Origin: Mangifera indica
Lineage: Eukaryota; Streptophyta; Magnoliopsida; Sapindales; Anacardiaceae
NCBI RefSeq assembly: GCF_011075055.1
Contig: NC_058146.1
Span: forward strand, 8,308,001-8,372,000
Direction: 5' to 3'
DNA: 64,000 nt
A program made the translations under genes and the position numbers. Of the stretch, positions 1-13,031 are shown piece after piece. Under the pieces are notes generated by a model that made no database searches, was not told where the DNA came from, and saw nothing but the letters and a program-made list of their open reading frames with translations. The first letter of the stretch is position 1. Each line of letters opens with the position of its first letter.

Positions 1-520
1 AGAGCCACTTTAAGCACCAACAACAGGCATCACTGAATTAAAAAACACACAGCATACAACTTTCATATATTTCCCTCACTTTCAACCCTTTTATCACAAA
101 ACAAGCCAAAAAACCGGAAAACAAACCCCAAAAGAAGGAACTTCTTCCTTTTGCTTTTCAATCCTCGAACGGCCGTTCGATCGTCGACGTGGAAATGCGA
201 AACAAACCAGTCGCCGCACCTTGGCGAGAAATACGGAGACCTACAGTGCAGTTTACGATGATTTAAGGGTTTTCCGGTCGGGTTTTAGAATGCGAGTACC
301 GGTCCGACAAGCGAAACTCAGCTCCGAAAAACGACGTAACAAGTGTGAGTTCTGTGTTTGGGGCCCGCTATTTGGCCCTGTAATTGTTCTGGGTTTGGAT
401 ATCAATTGATGCAACGGCTGTAATGGGTAGTAAAGCATTTAACGAGATTTCTCCATCAAATCTGGGTGTATCTGCACGCTTCCGTTTCGCAATTTAATTT
501 TCTCTCGATTATTTCTTGTA
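1..520. promoter_or_regulatory. Probable promoter/5' leader of a gene outside the window
   Basis: This stretch is clearly richer in G+C (about 160-420) than the AT-rich DNA to its right, and it has CpG-containing words typical of plant 5' leaders. A perfect 16-bp palindrome, TCGAACGGCCGTTCGA, lies at 165-180. Reading frames on both strands are short (about 60 codons) and match no family I know. The likeliest reading is the leader or first-exon region of a gene running left on the minus strand, but direction is not proven. The block stops at 520, where a foldback Mutator element begins. Confidence 0.35.
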
Positions 521-1297
521 GGCCAAAGGATTATTCCCACTGGAAGACTGGGTGATTTCCCAAATTCTTGAATTTTAATTTTGAAAATCTTATTTACCTA
601 TTTATACATAATTAAAATTAATAAAATTTTAATTTATTTAAATTTTATTTCATTTTCTCTTTTAAGTTTTAAAAACTAATAATTTATTTCTTAGGTTAAG
701 TTTTAAAAATTATATTTTCCTCTTACGGTTTATCCTTAATACTCAATCACTCTCTATAACTTTATCGTTAATTGTCTCTCTCTTTCGATGATTCCTCTTG
801 TTTTGACGGTCTACCTTAACGAAACTTTAACCCTTATAGGGTCATGCAATGCTTGTCTAGGAAAACAAATCATTTTCTCAAACGACAAAGACGAGATCTC
901 ATTTTTTTCTTTTAGAAAGACGATTCATCTTCTTCACACGACACCAGAAGGGTTAAAATTCCATTCAGATAAACCACCAGAGGAAGAGGAACCTTCAAAA
1001 GGGAGAGATAATTAGAGATGATGCTGGAGAGAGTGGCCGGATATTGAAAATAAACCCGATGGGAAAAATGTGATATTTTAAAACTTTGTTTAGAGGGGAA
1101 AATTATTAGTATTTAAAGTTTGAGGGGAAAAACAAGATAAAATTTTAGTTTATTTTTAATATTACATATAAAATAACGATTTTACTTTTAAAACTAACAG
1201 ACTTAACAATCTACAGGTGAGTAAATGAGATTTTCAAAGTTAATTGATGAGAATTTGAGAAATCAACACTCTTTGGGTGGGAATAAGTCTTTTGGCC
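521..1297. mobile_element. Foldback Mutator-type MITE, copy 1
   Basis: The left end reads GGCCAAAGGATTATTCCCAC and the right end reads GGGTGGGAATAAGTCTTTTGGCC in part, so the termini are inverted copies. The flanks carry a 9-bp direct repeat with one mismatch: TTTCTTGTA at 512-520 and TTTCTTTTA at 1298-1306. A 9-bp duplication is the mark of Mutator-like elements. The 777-bp body has long, imperfect inverted arms, as in copies 2 and 3. No transposase is encoded, so it is non-autonomous. Confidence 0.75.
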
Positions 1298-2239
1298 TTT
1301 CTTTTATAATTATATTATATATATAATTTTTATACCTAATTTTATATACAAACAACAATATGTTATTATATAATTATATTATATATATAATTTTTATACC
1401 TAAATTAGATATTATTTTATTTTTAATTTTTAATTTTTTAATCACATAATGACACATCATTATTTATATATAAAATTATATAAAAAATTATATATATAAT
1501 ATTACCTTTTTTATATTAAAAATATTAATATCCTCAAATTTAATCGAATAACATTTTAGTCTTACCACACTTGGTTTAAGGCAATATTTTTATTTTTTTG
1601 ATGATCTATTTTTTATTATTAATATTATTTTGTTAAGCCATGTTATAATAATAAATTTTGGTGTGATATGAATTATTGTATTCACCTTAATTATTATAAA
1701 ATTATTAAGATTATTTTAATTTTGTTACTTATTTATATAACTTATTTTGGTGTGGTATGAATAATCTATTTTTTATTATAAATTTACTGTTATTTATCAA
1801 TTTTTTTATGGTTAAAACTATTTGTATTTATTAATAAAATAATAAACAAATTATTAACCAAATTTAATTAATTTAGTATTTGATAATATGAAAAAACCCA
1901 ATATATTATTAATATAGAAAATATTTTACAACATAAACAAAAATCATTAACTTAAGACATGTTAATTTAATTAAACACAATATTATTTTATAACCAATAG
2001 TTTTTCGAGACATTTTAGTAAAATAATATTTTAGTATTTATTATCACTATCAATCAAACATAATAATGATTTATATATGATAATATTATTCAATACAGTA
2101 TTAATTTATACTCAGTAATCATTTAAATAATTTATCTTAGTATTAATATTTCATTTTTAGAAATAAAAATTATCTAAACTAAACACACTTATAAAGTTTT
2201 CAGAAATAAAGTAATCCCTCTAACACCCTTGCAAGTTCA
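1298..2239. repeat. AT-rich spacer with a 34-bp direct repeat
   Basis: No gene is visible. A 34-bp AT-rich word at 1306-1339 recurs exactly at 1370-1403. Just downstream (about 1440-1510) is half of an AT-rich palindromic MITE (the words AATCACATAATGACACATCA and ATATATAAAATTATATAAAA), related to the copies near 13300 and 29715. The rest is low-complexity A/T. Confidence 0.5.
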
Positions 2240-3570
2240 TAATATTTTTGTGGTAATTAAGGGCTCTGTAAACAGGTTGTTTGTGTGCAAGGACGAACGT
2301 TCGTGCGACTAAGGTTGCAAAAAGCTTTTGAAATCGTAAAACTCATTCTTTATATAGAGAACTTGATGAATGACTGTTCATATGATATGAATGATCATTC
2401 ATCCTTGCTCCTTATCCGTATGATTTAGGATTCATCTAGATTCTTAGATGCAAATTTGGATAAAATTTTATTCGCATCTAGCTCACAATGAACCAACAAT
2501 CATCGTCAACGAAAAAGTTAAATTGGATCAATTCAATCATATTGGACAAGTCGAGTCCATTTGCAATTTCATCAACCTTAAGCACATCAAAATTATCATC
2601 AAATAACCCAAGGCCTTAGAGTTCCAAATCAACTCCTATGTGCAAGTAACCCATAAGCTCTATATCAAATTGATAATATCTAGATTTGTGTCAAATTTAA
2701 TACAAACCAAAATTAGCTTCTAGTAAGACATCATGGGCATCTGACTAATAAAGTGTTAGTGAACAACTCTTAGCTTTGTCAACTACACAGTTTTGTACAA
2801 TTTGATCACTTTGTCAATTAATATCTTTTTAGGTTGAGACACAGATATGTGTCTAGCTCAGTGACTCTTCAATATAAATTAATGCACATCAATAACTGAA
2901 TAACTTAGATGAGCTTCGACTTAATCCCACTATGGTTATATATTCAAGTGCATATGATGTACTTCATTGTTGTCATTTGAGATATCACCTCTCGTGCTCG
3001 GTAAGTAACGAATTTTCTATTAATCTACCATAACCTTTATACAAATCTCGATATGACCAATCATTGTCTTTATGGTTACCCTTGTTATAGTGATATATTG
3101 GATAACATCAAACCATATCAATTCTTATATGAGACAGTCTGGTGACCTTAAGTTTAAAGACCAAATGTACCTATGAGTTAGAATATTTATTCCATAAACA
3201 CAGGAGCAACCAATTATTTAGAAATCCTTTTGTCAAATTTGTTTGATAAATAGGTCTATAACATGCACCTATGTATTGCACCAAACTATCAACTAATAGC
3301 TTTAACACATAAAAATTGTCATCACCTTTCAATGGGGTCGTTCAATACTATGATAATTTCATCACTATTACTTATGCCCTTCGTCATAGTAATATTGGGA
3401 TTATAAACATTTCGAGAATGGTCATATAATGTGTGCATAAGGTTCCTACAATTAGTTGTCTAATTTATTCATTACAATTTTATCAGTCTAAAAACATATT
3501 ATTCATACAAACACATTATGCGATACATCAACATGCATGAAACTTGGGTGGGATTACTAGATTAATTTAC
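2240..3570 (-). repeat. Truncated Copia-type LTR
   Basis: About 2600-3540 aligns by eye, in the same orientation, with the LTR at about 57880-58857. Shared landmarks in order are the 'ccattatggt' block, the 'gagatat...' block, the 'ataacatca...ggataac' block and the final 'ttgggattataaacattt' block. Coding sequence is absent. It looks like a solo or broken LTR of the minus-strand Copia family that dominates 52300-63000. Edges are uncertain because no target duplication was found. Confidence 0.55.
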
Positions 3571-4369
3571 GGAAAATTGTTTAATTTATATTAAACACTT
3601 AATCCTAGCCCACCTAGGCCAAACTTTATAATTTCTTCTAGCTCTTCAAACTTTTGGTTTATTACCATTTACCCCATAAAGTTTTAATTTCTTAAACCTA
3701 GGTCCAATAATGATTATGGCATCCATCATAATATGATTTGATTCAACTTACTCATTAATAAAGATATAAATCACCACATATGGATATGAATCACTTTATA
3801 TGTAATAAATCCAAGACTTCTTATTCATGACAATTATAACCTATAGGTTTTTATCATGTTAGCGAAGAATAAATTTGTAATTAAATTACAATAAGCATCT
3901 ATTTATTTTTAGACCAAGAGCGACCTCTTACATGACATCATAGTAACCCAAATGACAGAGAATTAATATAAAACCAATCTTACATTTCAATAGTACAGTT
4001 ATCGTGCAATCAAATCATTTCATTAATTGATATCTCATCAAAGCTAAGGTACAAAAATAGTTTACTTTAGGTTATCCTTGATATTAGCATTTGGTTATTC
4101 AAGCAACAACCAAGCTAATATTGGATTGGGCACCACCATGTTCCTATTGTGACCATGATTTATTGTATGTTGCCATAATTAAACTACACGGTGAGATATC
4201 TGCGCTCGTATTTGAGAGTGATGAATTTTGTATTGATCCACCATAGTCTCCAATCTTCACTAAAAACCCTAGAGATTGAGAAGATTCTTGAACACATGGA
4301 GAAGTTTGGAAATGCCAATAAAGACACCCTACATGATTGAAGTGAACGACGATTATAACACCCCATCCC
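3571..4369. other. No gene; unclassified intergenic DNA
   Basis: Nothing codes here. The text resembles retroelement untranslated sequence, but I could not assign it to a family. Confidence 0.4.
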
Positions 4370-5280
4370 AAAAAGTCCTATCCTTTAGCGTAAAGTACTA
4401 CTAATTCAATATCATACATGTTCAACAATATCAACATAAGTTGATGGTTCTAAGTAACATGCACATATCAAATAAAATCTAGAATGCCTTAAGTCTTATT
4501 ATTAATCAACATAATAAGTATCCAGTCTATTCAATATCCCTAAGTATTTCTAATAAAAATCTAGAATAATCAAATCATCAATGTTACTAATATCATCATA
4601 ATTAATCATAGTTATAAAAATAGAAGTTTATCAAATCTATGAGTCCATCGACCACATGCTGCTCTATCATTTACTAGTAGCCTTACCATCATCACCTACA
4701 AAATCAAAACGAAGTACTGCCCTTTTACTAGTAGCCTCACCATCATCACCTACAAAATCAAAATGAAGGGAGTGAAAAATACCCTTTTTAGAAGTACTGC
4801 CCTTTAAAGAAAGATGTCACTAAATCGACTATTTGAGCATGCATACATTTATGAAAACATTTAAAAACATATGAATTAATTCACATATAAACTTGGATAA
4901 AACATCATTTATAAAATATGAAATTACAAAAATGGCCTTACACCAAAAAATCATAAACGTGACAAAGGATGTCCATAAGTACAAAAGCATACCTAATATA
5001 AATTTAATGTGTGGCTAAATATATCATGATAAATTATGAAAACACAAGGTTATTAAATCATAGAACTACCAAAATGCCCTTGACTACTTTATGCCTACTA
5101 ACCATCGCTCCCTTCGTAACCATCATGATCACTTCTACTTGTACACATGAAAATAGAAGAGTGAGTGATGAAAGACTTAATAAGTAAGAGACTTTTAACT
5201 TGTACTAACATCATCATCCGAAGTTTGTCACTAAACTCTCATTAGGATAATGATGGACATGTATCTCATATCTCATATTT
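4370..5280. repeat. LTR-like fragments of a TAACACC-type retroelement
   Basis: Two LTR-end-like blocks occur: one at 4365-4415 (ATAACACCCCATCCC followed by a 'cgtaaagtacta' motif) and one at about 4780-4840 (an 'agtactgccctttaaa' motif). Similar words begin the LTR-like block at 53830 (TGTAACACC...), and they recur in reverse complement at 10885-10935. The sequence around 5150-5175 ('agaagagtgagtgatgaaag') is also inverted around 10560-10600. TGTAACACC ends are common in plant Gypsy LTRs, so that class is an inference. Confidence 0.35.
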
Positions 5281-5611
5281 GTATTCATATTGATCTCAAG
5301 AACATCTAAGCTATATATCATAACTCTCATATCAAACTATGTCCTGCTTAGCTATTAAGAAACCATTTTCAAGATCCCTACTAAGGTGACCATTATATTT
5401 TTACATAAAAGAACTATCATTTGGAAGATATGTCCCATAGTTGATACTAAGTTGATTGGAATAGATCGAATACAAGGATTTGACACATTAGCCATGTGAG
5501 CACTCGTTATGTAATCCACTCACCTATAGACTGTCCAACATTACTATAATTAGGCTTTACTTCGAGCTAGTACCTTACTGTAGGTACAATATCTTATTGT
5601 GGACATGCCCT

Positions 5612-6076
5612 TAGGGCTAGATACGAGCCAAGCCGAGCTTGAACAAGGCCCAGCTTGTTTTCGACTCATTTTTAGTGAGCCTAAGCTTAAGCTCAGGCTT
5701 GGGCTCGGGCTCGGGCTCGTCAAGCTCGCTAAACGCATATTCGTGTTCGACTCGTTTTATAATTTTAGTGTTTGGGCTTGGCTCGCACTTAGCTCAGATT
5801 CATTTTGGGCTCGTATGTCAAAGAACAAATGGTGTCGTTTGTTCTAAGTTAAATGTTTTTTATTTGAGTGCTTGGCTCACGAGCCAAGCTTGGCTCACGA
5901 GCCAAGCTTGGCTCGCTTAACTGGTGTTCGTATTCGGGTTCGTATTCATTTTTTGCTTAAAATTCAGGCTCATGTTTGGGCTCAAGCTCTTTCAAGGCAA
6001 GCTCGGGCTCGGGCTCGGGCTCGTTCCAACAAAGCTTATTTTGAGCCCGAACAAGCTAGCTTCGAATCTACCCCTA
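5612..6076. mobile_element. hAT-type MITE with GCTCGG-rich body
   Basis: The termini are inverted: TAGGGCTAGATACGAGCC on the left, and reverse-complement TAGGGGTAGATTCGAAGC on the right. A perfect 8-bp target duplication, CATGCCCT, lies at 5604-5611 and 6077-6084, as expected for hAT elements. The 465-bp body contains hexamer runs of the GGGCTC/GAGCCC type near 5690-5720 and 6000-6025, and direct AGCCAAGCTTGGCTC units near 5880-5912. Overlapping reading frames here only reflect this repeat composition. No transposase is present. Confidence 0.82.
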
Positions 6077-9000
6077 CATGCCCTACTACTGGTAGGATAA
6101 GAAGTTTGTACTTATAGTGCCCCCTTATAACAACCCTAGGGCATCTAGTATGCATGCATCTCAAGCCTTAGATTACTTTGGGCTCATCTTAGCTTTCACT
6201 CTAATCATAACTTGTGTCTTAATATAATCTCATCTTTTGGTACATTGGGTACTATTTATAATCTTTATTAGGATGATCTATAAACTTCTAGCCTAGTTCC
6301 CTTTTTTTCTTTCTTTATTTTGCCTTTCATACATAAGTGTGTCTTTTGGAATACATAGGCATGTATTTTTCCTTGTACATAAGACACGACTATCCCTTTA
6401 AAGGGATGTCTCTACTATGTTTTACACATAAACATATCACTTTTGGGACAAAGACATGTTTTCCTTTTATAACATGCATGATCTTCATTCACTGTGGCAT
6501 TTCCTTGTGATAACAAATTCCATGGTACATCGGCAAGTAGGTTTGTAGACTCAATTGTGTGCCTTTTCTAGACTTAACATTTTTCTCAAACTTAACTTTA
6601 CTTCAACCATTTTACTTTTCAAGGGTACTCTAATCATTTCACCCTATACAAGGTCATGAAACTTAATCTAAATTATGGGTTTCATGCACACAGACATGTA
6701 TCCCATGCCACACGATAATGTAACGAACCTAGAAAAGAACTATAACCCTAAAACCATAACCTAAAATCTTCTTATGCAATTTCTATTGCATCATATTGAG
6801 TCTTGAATACTTTCCAATATCCAACCAATCCTATAAGAACTATTAATGGCACATAATTATAATCTAACAACTGATATTTAGACTCAAACACAAGTTTCTA
6901 TGCATACTTTCTTTCTTTACACAAGTTTCAACAGCAAGCAAGTTCATATTCACATAAAAAGAATCAATGTCAAACATAATGAATTTTACTTAATTCATTA
7001 TTGCTTTCTCATTAAACTAAAACATAGATCTATCATACCATGAAATTACAATATTCAAGATTCATCAATGCAAGAGTCTACAGTCAATAATCACCATAAA
7101 AATCAACGATAATTAACAAAAACCATCACAATAATCAATATTTAGTTTAGGCAAAGGCAAAACCTCAATCCACCATCATTCATACATTGCTAACAGAGGG
7201 AGAAAAATCTTACTTATCTTTATTCCAAAGTTGCAGAACTAAGGTTGAACCACTTGCCTTATTCTCTCTACTTTCTTTTTCACTATGTTGTTGGAAATCG
7301 ATCACCACAGTTGCCATAACAATGCCTGAAGATTAGTCTCAACACTCATTTTTTTACAAGTTTTCATGCATTTATTTTTGGGATAAAGATCCCTAAAACA
7401 CAATTAACATGTCAAATGTATACTATTTCTATATAACGTCATACATGGGCATGTGTTGCACCACACACAGTTGTGTGTCATTTAATTTAAAAATTACACA
7501 ACGCTTTTCTTATCCAATTAACGTGACAACCAACACACAAGCGTGGCCACTGCATGCAACGCCGTGTGTCACTTAAAATTCTCATTTCAACATTTATGCA
7601 TATTAATTTAATCACACATCAATGTAATCATGCAAAATGACTACTATGCCCTTGAGATGTATTTGTGAGTGTTACATGATCTATCATACAATCCATTAAT
7701 TAAATATATTATTTTCCTTTTCTAACTTAGGTTATCCATAATCCAATTTAAGGTTGCTCAAATCTCAACCAAGTAGAAGGAATCACTATACCCACTATAG
7801 CAATTAATCTCTAAGGCTCTCAAGTCTTAGTGGTTTTATCTCTTTGCCAATCGATAAACTCTTAGGTCAACTTATCAATCTATGCCCTAATTATCATACT
7901 TTTTATGTCTTCGTAAGTCCTAACCAGTTAACAAACATATGTACTTGACAATTTTCTATATCTAAAAACACCAATCAACAAATTATACCTTATCTACATG
8001 TATACTTGGTTATGGGTACTCCTTTAAGTATGTCTATAATCTCAAAAGAAACATAGTGGGTCAAACATACTTAGTAAATAGGTGGTCTCTCGACACTAAA
8101 CACACAACATAAATCACAAACATAATTAACAATTTGTGTTCTATGTTATAACCCAATGTGACATTTCAGATTTCTTTTCACATCTTGGAGGCCCATTTGA
8201 CTATTCCTCATGCCCAATCCCCAATAATAGTGTCATCTTGGATGATTAAAGCCATATAATGTGTATCGGTGTCCTACACACCTAGTGAAAGCCTAAGATA
8301 TCCCAGATGTCATTCATAAGGTGCACCCAATACACATGTCAGCCAAACTTTGGGCTATGGATACCATATCAAAGGAGGAGTAAACCTCGAGCCTCTCCCA
8401 ATATTACATAAACATCTCAAATGCTAAGTCATCCAACATCATTGCATGCACAAGTATCATAGATGCTAAGACGACTAACAATGGTGCATAATCTTCAAAC
8501 GCGTATTAAGGTCACATAAATTGGCCTAAATGTTTTCAGAAATAACATACTGTATCATTTATAGTTTTTGACTCAAAATCGCCTTGATCAAGGTCCATGT
8601 CGTCATACATATAGGGGGCACCCCCAAGATCCCTTCGTGTCATCAAACACACAGTTAGGCATGGTTACTTGAGTACCATATCATGTTACCTTGTTAGGGT
8701 CTTACTAGTTATTCCTCATGATTGACCTTATAGGGGTAAAATAGTTATTTTCATGATCATTTATGAGTATAAAAACTTTACTTTATCATCACTACTTTTA
8801 TACACTTTCATTATCAAATTTTCCTAAATGTACACAAGGGAGTACTTATTTTACATAAATGACTATGTTTTGAGCTAACACAAACATGCAATTCAAGGTG
8901 GCATACACAATTGTGTGTCTCATACCATACGGGTGTGTATCAATTCCTAAATTAATAGTCATATAGCTTCAACCTAACACAGAGACTATTCGTCTCTAAA

Positions 9001-10439
9001 TATACATGGTTGTATATCTCCTATACAGAAACGTGTAACGTCTTTTTCTACAAATCATTGTTTACTTGAATCTTCAAATTCTTGATCAACCAAACCCATC
9101 TACCACATGACTTAATTCTTGCCAAACCATTTCATAATCATACTACACAAGTTCCTATCAACTATACTTTAAAAATCATTACCAAAATTCATATATCATA
9201 TGATTATAGCCATCTTCAATGCGTCACTATGGAAGTCTCACACACATAAACATTTACAGAGGCTAAAACTTGTCCATATCATTGATATTCATCACTAAAT
9301 CAATATACACACTACCAAAAAAGCTTATTCAATAGTATAATTCTTTGCATCACACACACACACACACACACACACATATTAAACATATAAAATAAGCATC
9401 ATGCAATTCAATTAACCACTGCATATATTTCCTCAATTCATGAATATGTCCATATAAAAGTTGCATCACCATAGAATTAACAATTTCACAAAACAATTGG
9501 AAATACACACTGCTTGGAATAGGGTTTGCCTATTTACCTTTCCTCTGAAGACTAAGCAAATTTCTTCTCATGGCTTAGATTGATTCCCTAAAGCTCTTTC
9601 TTCCATCCAACAACTCTCAGGACTGTTTATGGCCGAAATTAAACTATTATTGTCATGTATGCCTATGCATTCAAAAAGTTATGCCTATACATGGCTATAC
9701 AAAATTATGAAAATACTCTTAGGATTATACAAAAAATAATGAATAGTAAGGAGGGTAATGTGTGCCCATGCACTTGCAAGGGTCATGCTTGTATATAGAA
9801 GCATATAACATGTATGCTTATGAAGCCTTGAACATCAATGTACATGTGTTTTAAAGGAGTATAACTATACATAGCCTAATGCATTTCGTACATGGATGAA
9901 ATTGTGCATACCCATGACTTGGTTATGCATAATTGTACACTAGTGGATTTTTAAATGATTTTGATTGAGAATTAGGGTTTGTTAAGGTATCGAGAAACAT
10001 CTTAGGGTTAGAAATGTGAATTGGGCATATATAGATGATTGATAAACCTAGGTAAAGATGAAGTGGACTAGATTCATGTTTAAGAAAGTTTTAAGTGATT
10101 AGGTATAAATAGAGATTTAAATATCCTGAGAGAATTAGGATAAGTTGATATCTACAAGACATAAGTTTAAAGATTTTCGGCTAAAATGAGTGAGTATTCA
10201 TGACCTAGGCACACATGTCGATAAAGTATAGTCCATCGAGTAGTGTCCTTAGATAAAAAGAGAATTGTCAAGACTGCATGTTTGTTAATTAGCTTAAGAC
10301 TTACCAAGACATAGAGAGATTGATGATTGAAGTCCATATAAATTGTTACACTAGGATCGTGAGTTTGCATATTGGCAAAGAGATAAGACAACTAGGATTA
10401 GAGAACCTTAGAGATTGGTCACTATAATGGGTACAAAGA
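6077..10439. other. Long gene-free stretch, probably decayed retroelements
   Basis: I see no coding region. Scattered text with repeated 'acacatgg/tgtgtgtc'-type words (about 7440-7570 and 8880-9040) resembles the untranslated or LTR parts of plant Gypsy elements, but no reverse transcriptase or integrase motif was found. Confidence 0.4.
9351..9376. repeat. (CA)13 microsatellite
   Basis: Thirteen uninterrupted CA units are visible. Confidence 0.97.
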
Positions 10440-10935
10440 TACCTTTTCTTCAATTGAGATTTGTTCAGCCTTGAAATTGAATAAGAGAGTAAATGGGTTA
10501 GAAAAGGAAATAGATAGATTTGATTTATTTATGTAGTATAAATCATTCCTATTTATTAAGTGTATTTCACTCACTTTCTTTCTTTTGATTTTGTAGGTGA
10601 GAGGCATAAAGGTGATGACAACGAGGCGGCAAGTCAATGATAGGTAACATATGATGGATGAACTCATAGGACTTTTATGGATAATATTATAACTTTGTTA
10701 TGATTTGAATGTGGCTTTTTTTTAATACACATATAGATGATGTTATCATTTGGATTTTGATTAAGATGCTTGGGGATTGGATTTATAACTAGATACCTTA
10801 TTATTTTGATTAATATTAATTTTTGATGTCATTTAGTTTATTTAGAATTGTGCATGTTTAGTTCTGAATATTTAATATGCATGATACAGTTTTAGTAGCA
10901 CTTTACCCTATAGGATAGAGCTTTCGGATAAAGTA
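10440..10935. repeat. LTR-like block, inverted relative to 4370-5280
   Basis: The words TTAGTAGCACTTTACCCTAT and GGATAGAGCTTTCGGATAAA near 10890-10930 match the reverse complement of the block at about 4375-4415. The 'cactcactttctttcttttg' segment near 10567 matches the reverse complement of about 5150-5175. Similarity is patchy between these anchors. This suggests two oppositely oriented insertions of one LTR family. Confidence 0.35.
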
Positions 10936-10985
10936 TTATAGTCGTATCAGAATAATAGATTTAAAAAACCCAAGCATTTAAAATA

Positions 10986-11753
10986 GGCCAAAAGACTTAT
11001 TTCTACCTAAGATTTGGTGAAATCCTAAACTCTCATCCATTAACTTTCAAAAACCCAAACACTCATTTTTCGATTAAAATTCATAATTAAAGTTAAGAGT
11101 AAAAATGCTATTTAGTTAAAAATATTTAAAAAAACTAAAAATTTATCACATTTTTTTCTTAGGTTTAAAAATTTAACATTCCCACCCCCCCAGAAGTTTG
11201 AAAAATGATAATTTAACCCTGGAGTTTGCATTTTTTACCTTATGCTTCTTTGGTGACCAAAGTCGACCAAACTTTGTATCGACGCTCCTCCCATCTCCCA
11301 AACAAAGATGAATTGTTAGCCAACCAGAGGTCGATCGATGATTTGTCAACATGAATTTGTGTGACACATAGATCTGTGTGTCACAAAAATTCGCATTGAT
11401 GAATCGTCTATTGACCTTTGATTGACAGACGATTCATCCTCGTTTGGGAGATAAGAGGGAGGAGGTTGGCTAGCTCTGGCCATCGGAGAAGCAACAAGGA
11501 AGAAAATGCAAAGCCTAGGGGGAAATGGTCACTTTTCAAACTTTGGGTGAGAGAAAATTATTGAATTTTTAAATTAAAGAGGCAAAATATGATAAATTTT
11601 TAGTTTTTAAAAATATTTTTAGCTAAATAATAATTTTACCCATAGTCGTAACAATAAAATTTTAACTGAAAGATGAATATTTGAGTTTTTGAAAGTTAAT
11701 GAGTTAGACTTTCAATTTTCACCTAACTTTGGGTGGGAATAGGTCTTTTGGTC
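10986..11753. mobile_element. Foldback Mutator-type MITE, copy 2
   Basis: The left end is GGCCAAAAGACTTATTTC. The right end is its inverted counterpart, GGGTGGGAATAGGTCTTTTG, closing in GGTC. A perfect 9-bp target duplication, TTTAAAATA, lies at 10977-10985 and 11754-11762. The two halves are imperfect inverted copies for most of their length: for example the 'cctcccatctcccaaacaaa' arm near 11288 pairs with 'cgtttgggagataagaggga' near 11440. It should fold into one long hairpin. No protein is encoded. Confidence 0.9.
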
Positions 11754-11762
11754 TTTAAAATA

Positions 11763-12207
11763 TGAGTATGTGTACTAGGTTTAAAAATGATTCCCGCATA
11801 TCATATTGATTGCCCTCCTTCATTTGTAACTACAGGTAAGAATTTAAATTCTTGCAAAATAAATTGATATAGTGACATCAGATAATGTAATTAAATTTAC
11901 GTCCAAGCCTAGGGAAGAAACATAAGTTCATCAACTGACTTTTAAGGAATACTGTAGCGCACAGACAACTCCAGAAGAAGGGAACTCTTCAATATCTCGT
12001 TGTTCCTATAAATCAAATGTAGAAAGAATCAAAATTAAGCTATATTAGTTATATAAGAAGAAGTTAACGATATTTGATAGAGAACAATAAACACATTAGA
12101 GGAAATGGAATAACGAAACTCATACAGAGGAATGAAATAAAATTAAGAGCAACTGAAGCAAAGTGTAAAAGCATAACATAGAAAGCCAAGACACCGCTAA
12201 AACAAAG
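11763..12207. other. Spacer without a recognisable gene
   Basis: Between two foldback elements I find no gene, RNA or repeat that I can name. Confidence 0.5.
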
Positions 12208-12216
12208 TAAATGTAA

Positions 12217-13031
12217 GGCCAAATAACTATTTCCCACCCAAGGTTTGATCCCAATTTCGCACCCGTTAACTATAAAAAATTTAAATACCCACTCATCTGT
12301 TAAATTTTATTGTTACTATCAGAGGTAAAATTATCATTTACTAAAAATGTTTAAAAAAAATTATAAATTCATCATGTGTACCCCCAAATTTAAAAACAAC
12401 AATTCCTCCGAAAAAACCCAAAAGTTTGAAAAATGATTATTTGCCCCCTAAGGTTTGTATTTTCTCCTTAGCTACTCCTCTAGCGACCAAAGTCGGCCAG
12501 CCTCCTCTTTTCCATCTCTCAGAAGCGGACAAATTATCGGCCAACCAAAGATTGATTGACGATTCGTCAGCTAAACGTCGCAAATCTGAGTGAGGCATAG
12601 ATTTGTGTATCTTATGGATCGATCAGATGAAGAGTTACAGTCTTCATCCAACCAATCTGTGCGACACACAGATCTATGCATCGCATAGGTCTAAGACACT
12701 AGTTGACCATTTGTCCTGGTCCTGAAGATAGGAAGGAGGAGGCTGCCTAGCTCCTGTTGCTGGAGAAGTAATAAGAGAGAAAATACAAACCCTAAGGGGA
12801 AAATAGTAATTTTTTAAACTTTAGATTTGAAGAGAAATTGTTAGTTTTTAAACTTGAGGGATAGGGAAACATGATTAATTTATAATTTTTAAAATATTTT
12901 TATTAAATAACAATTTTACTCCTGACAGTAATAGTAAAATTTAATAAACATGTGAGTATTTGAATTTTTGATAACTAATGGGTGAGAAGTGGTTTTGCAT
13001 CAAACCTTGGGTGGGAAATAGTCATTTGGCC
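12217..13031. mobile_element. Foldback Mutator-type MITE, copy 3
   Basis: The left end is GGCCAAATAACTATTTCCCA and the right end closes with GGGTGGGAAATAGTCATTTG + GCC, an inverted copy. A perfect 9-bp duplication, TAAATGTAA, lies at 12208-12216 and 13032-13040. The arms fold on each other around about 12640. This is the cleanest copy and the best reference for the family's ends. Confidence 0.92.

Noticed and set aside
5550..6117. Several leucine/serine/arginine-rich open frames on both strands
   Set aside because: They are translations of the GGGCTC hexamer repeats inside a hAT MITE.
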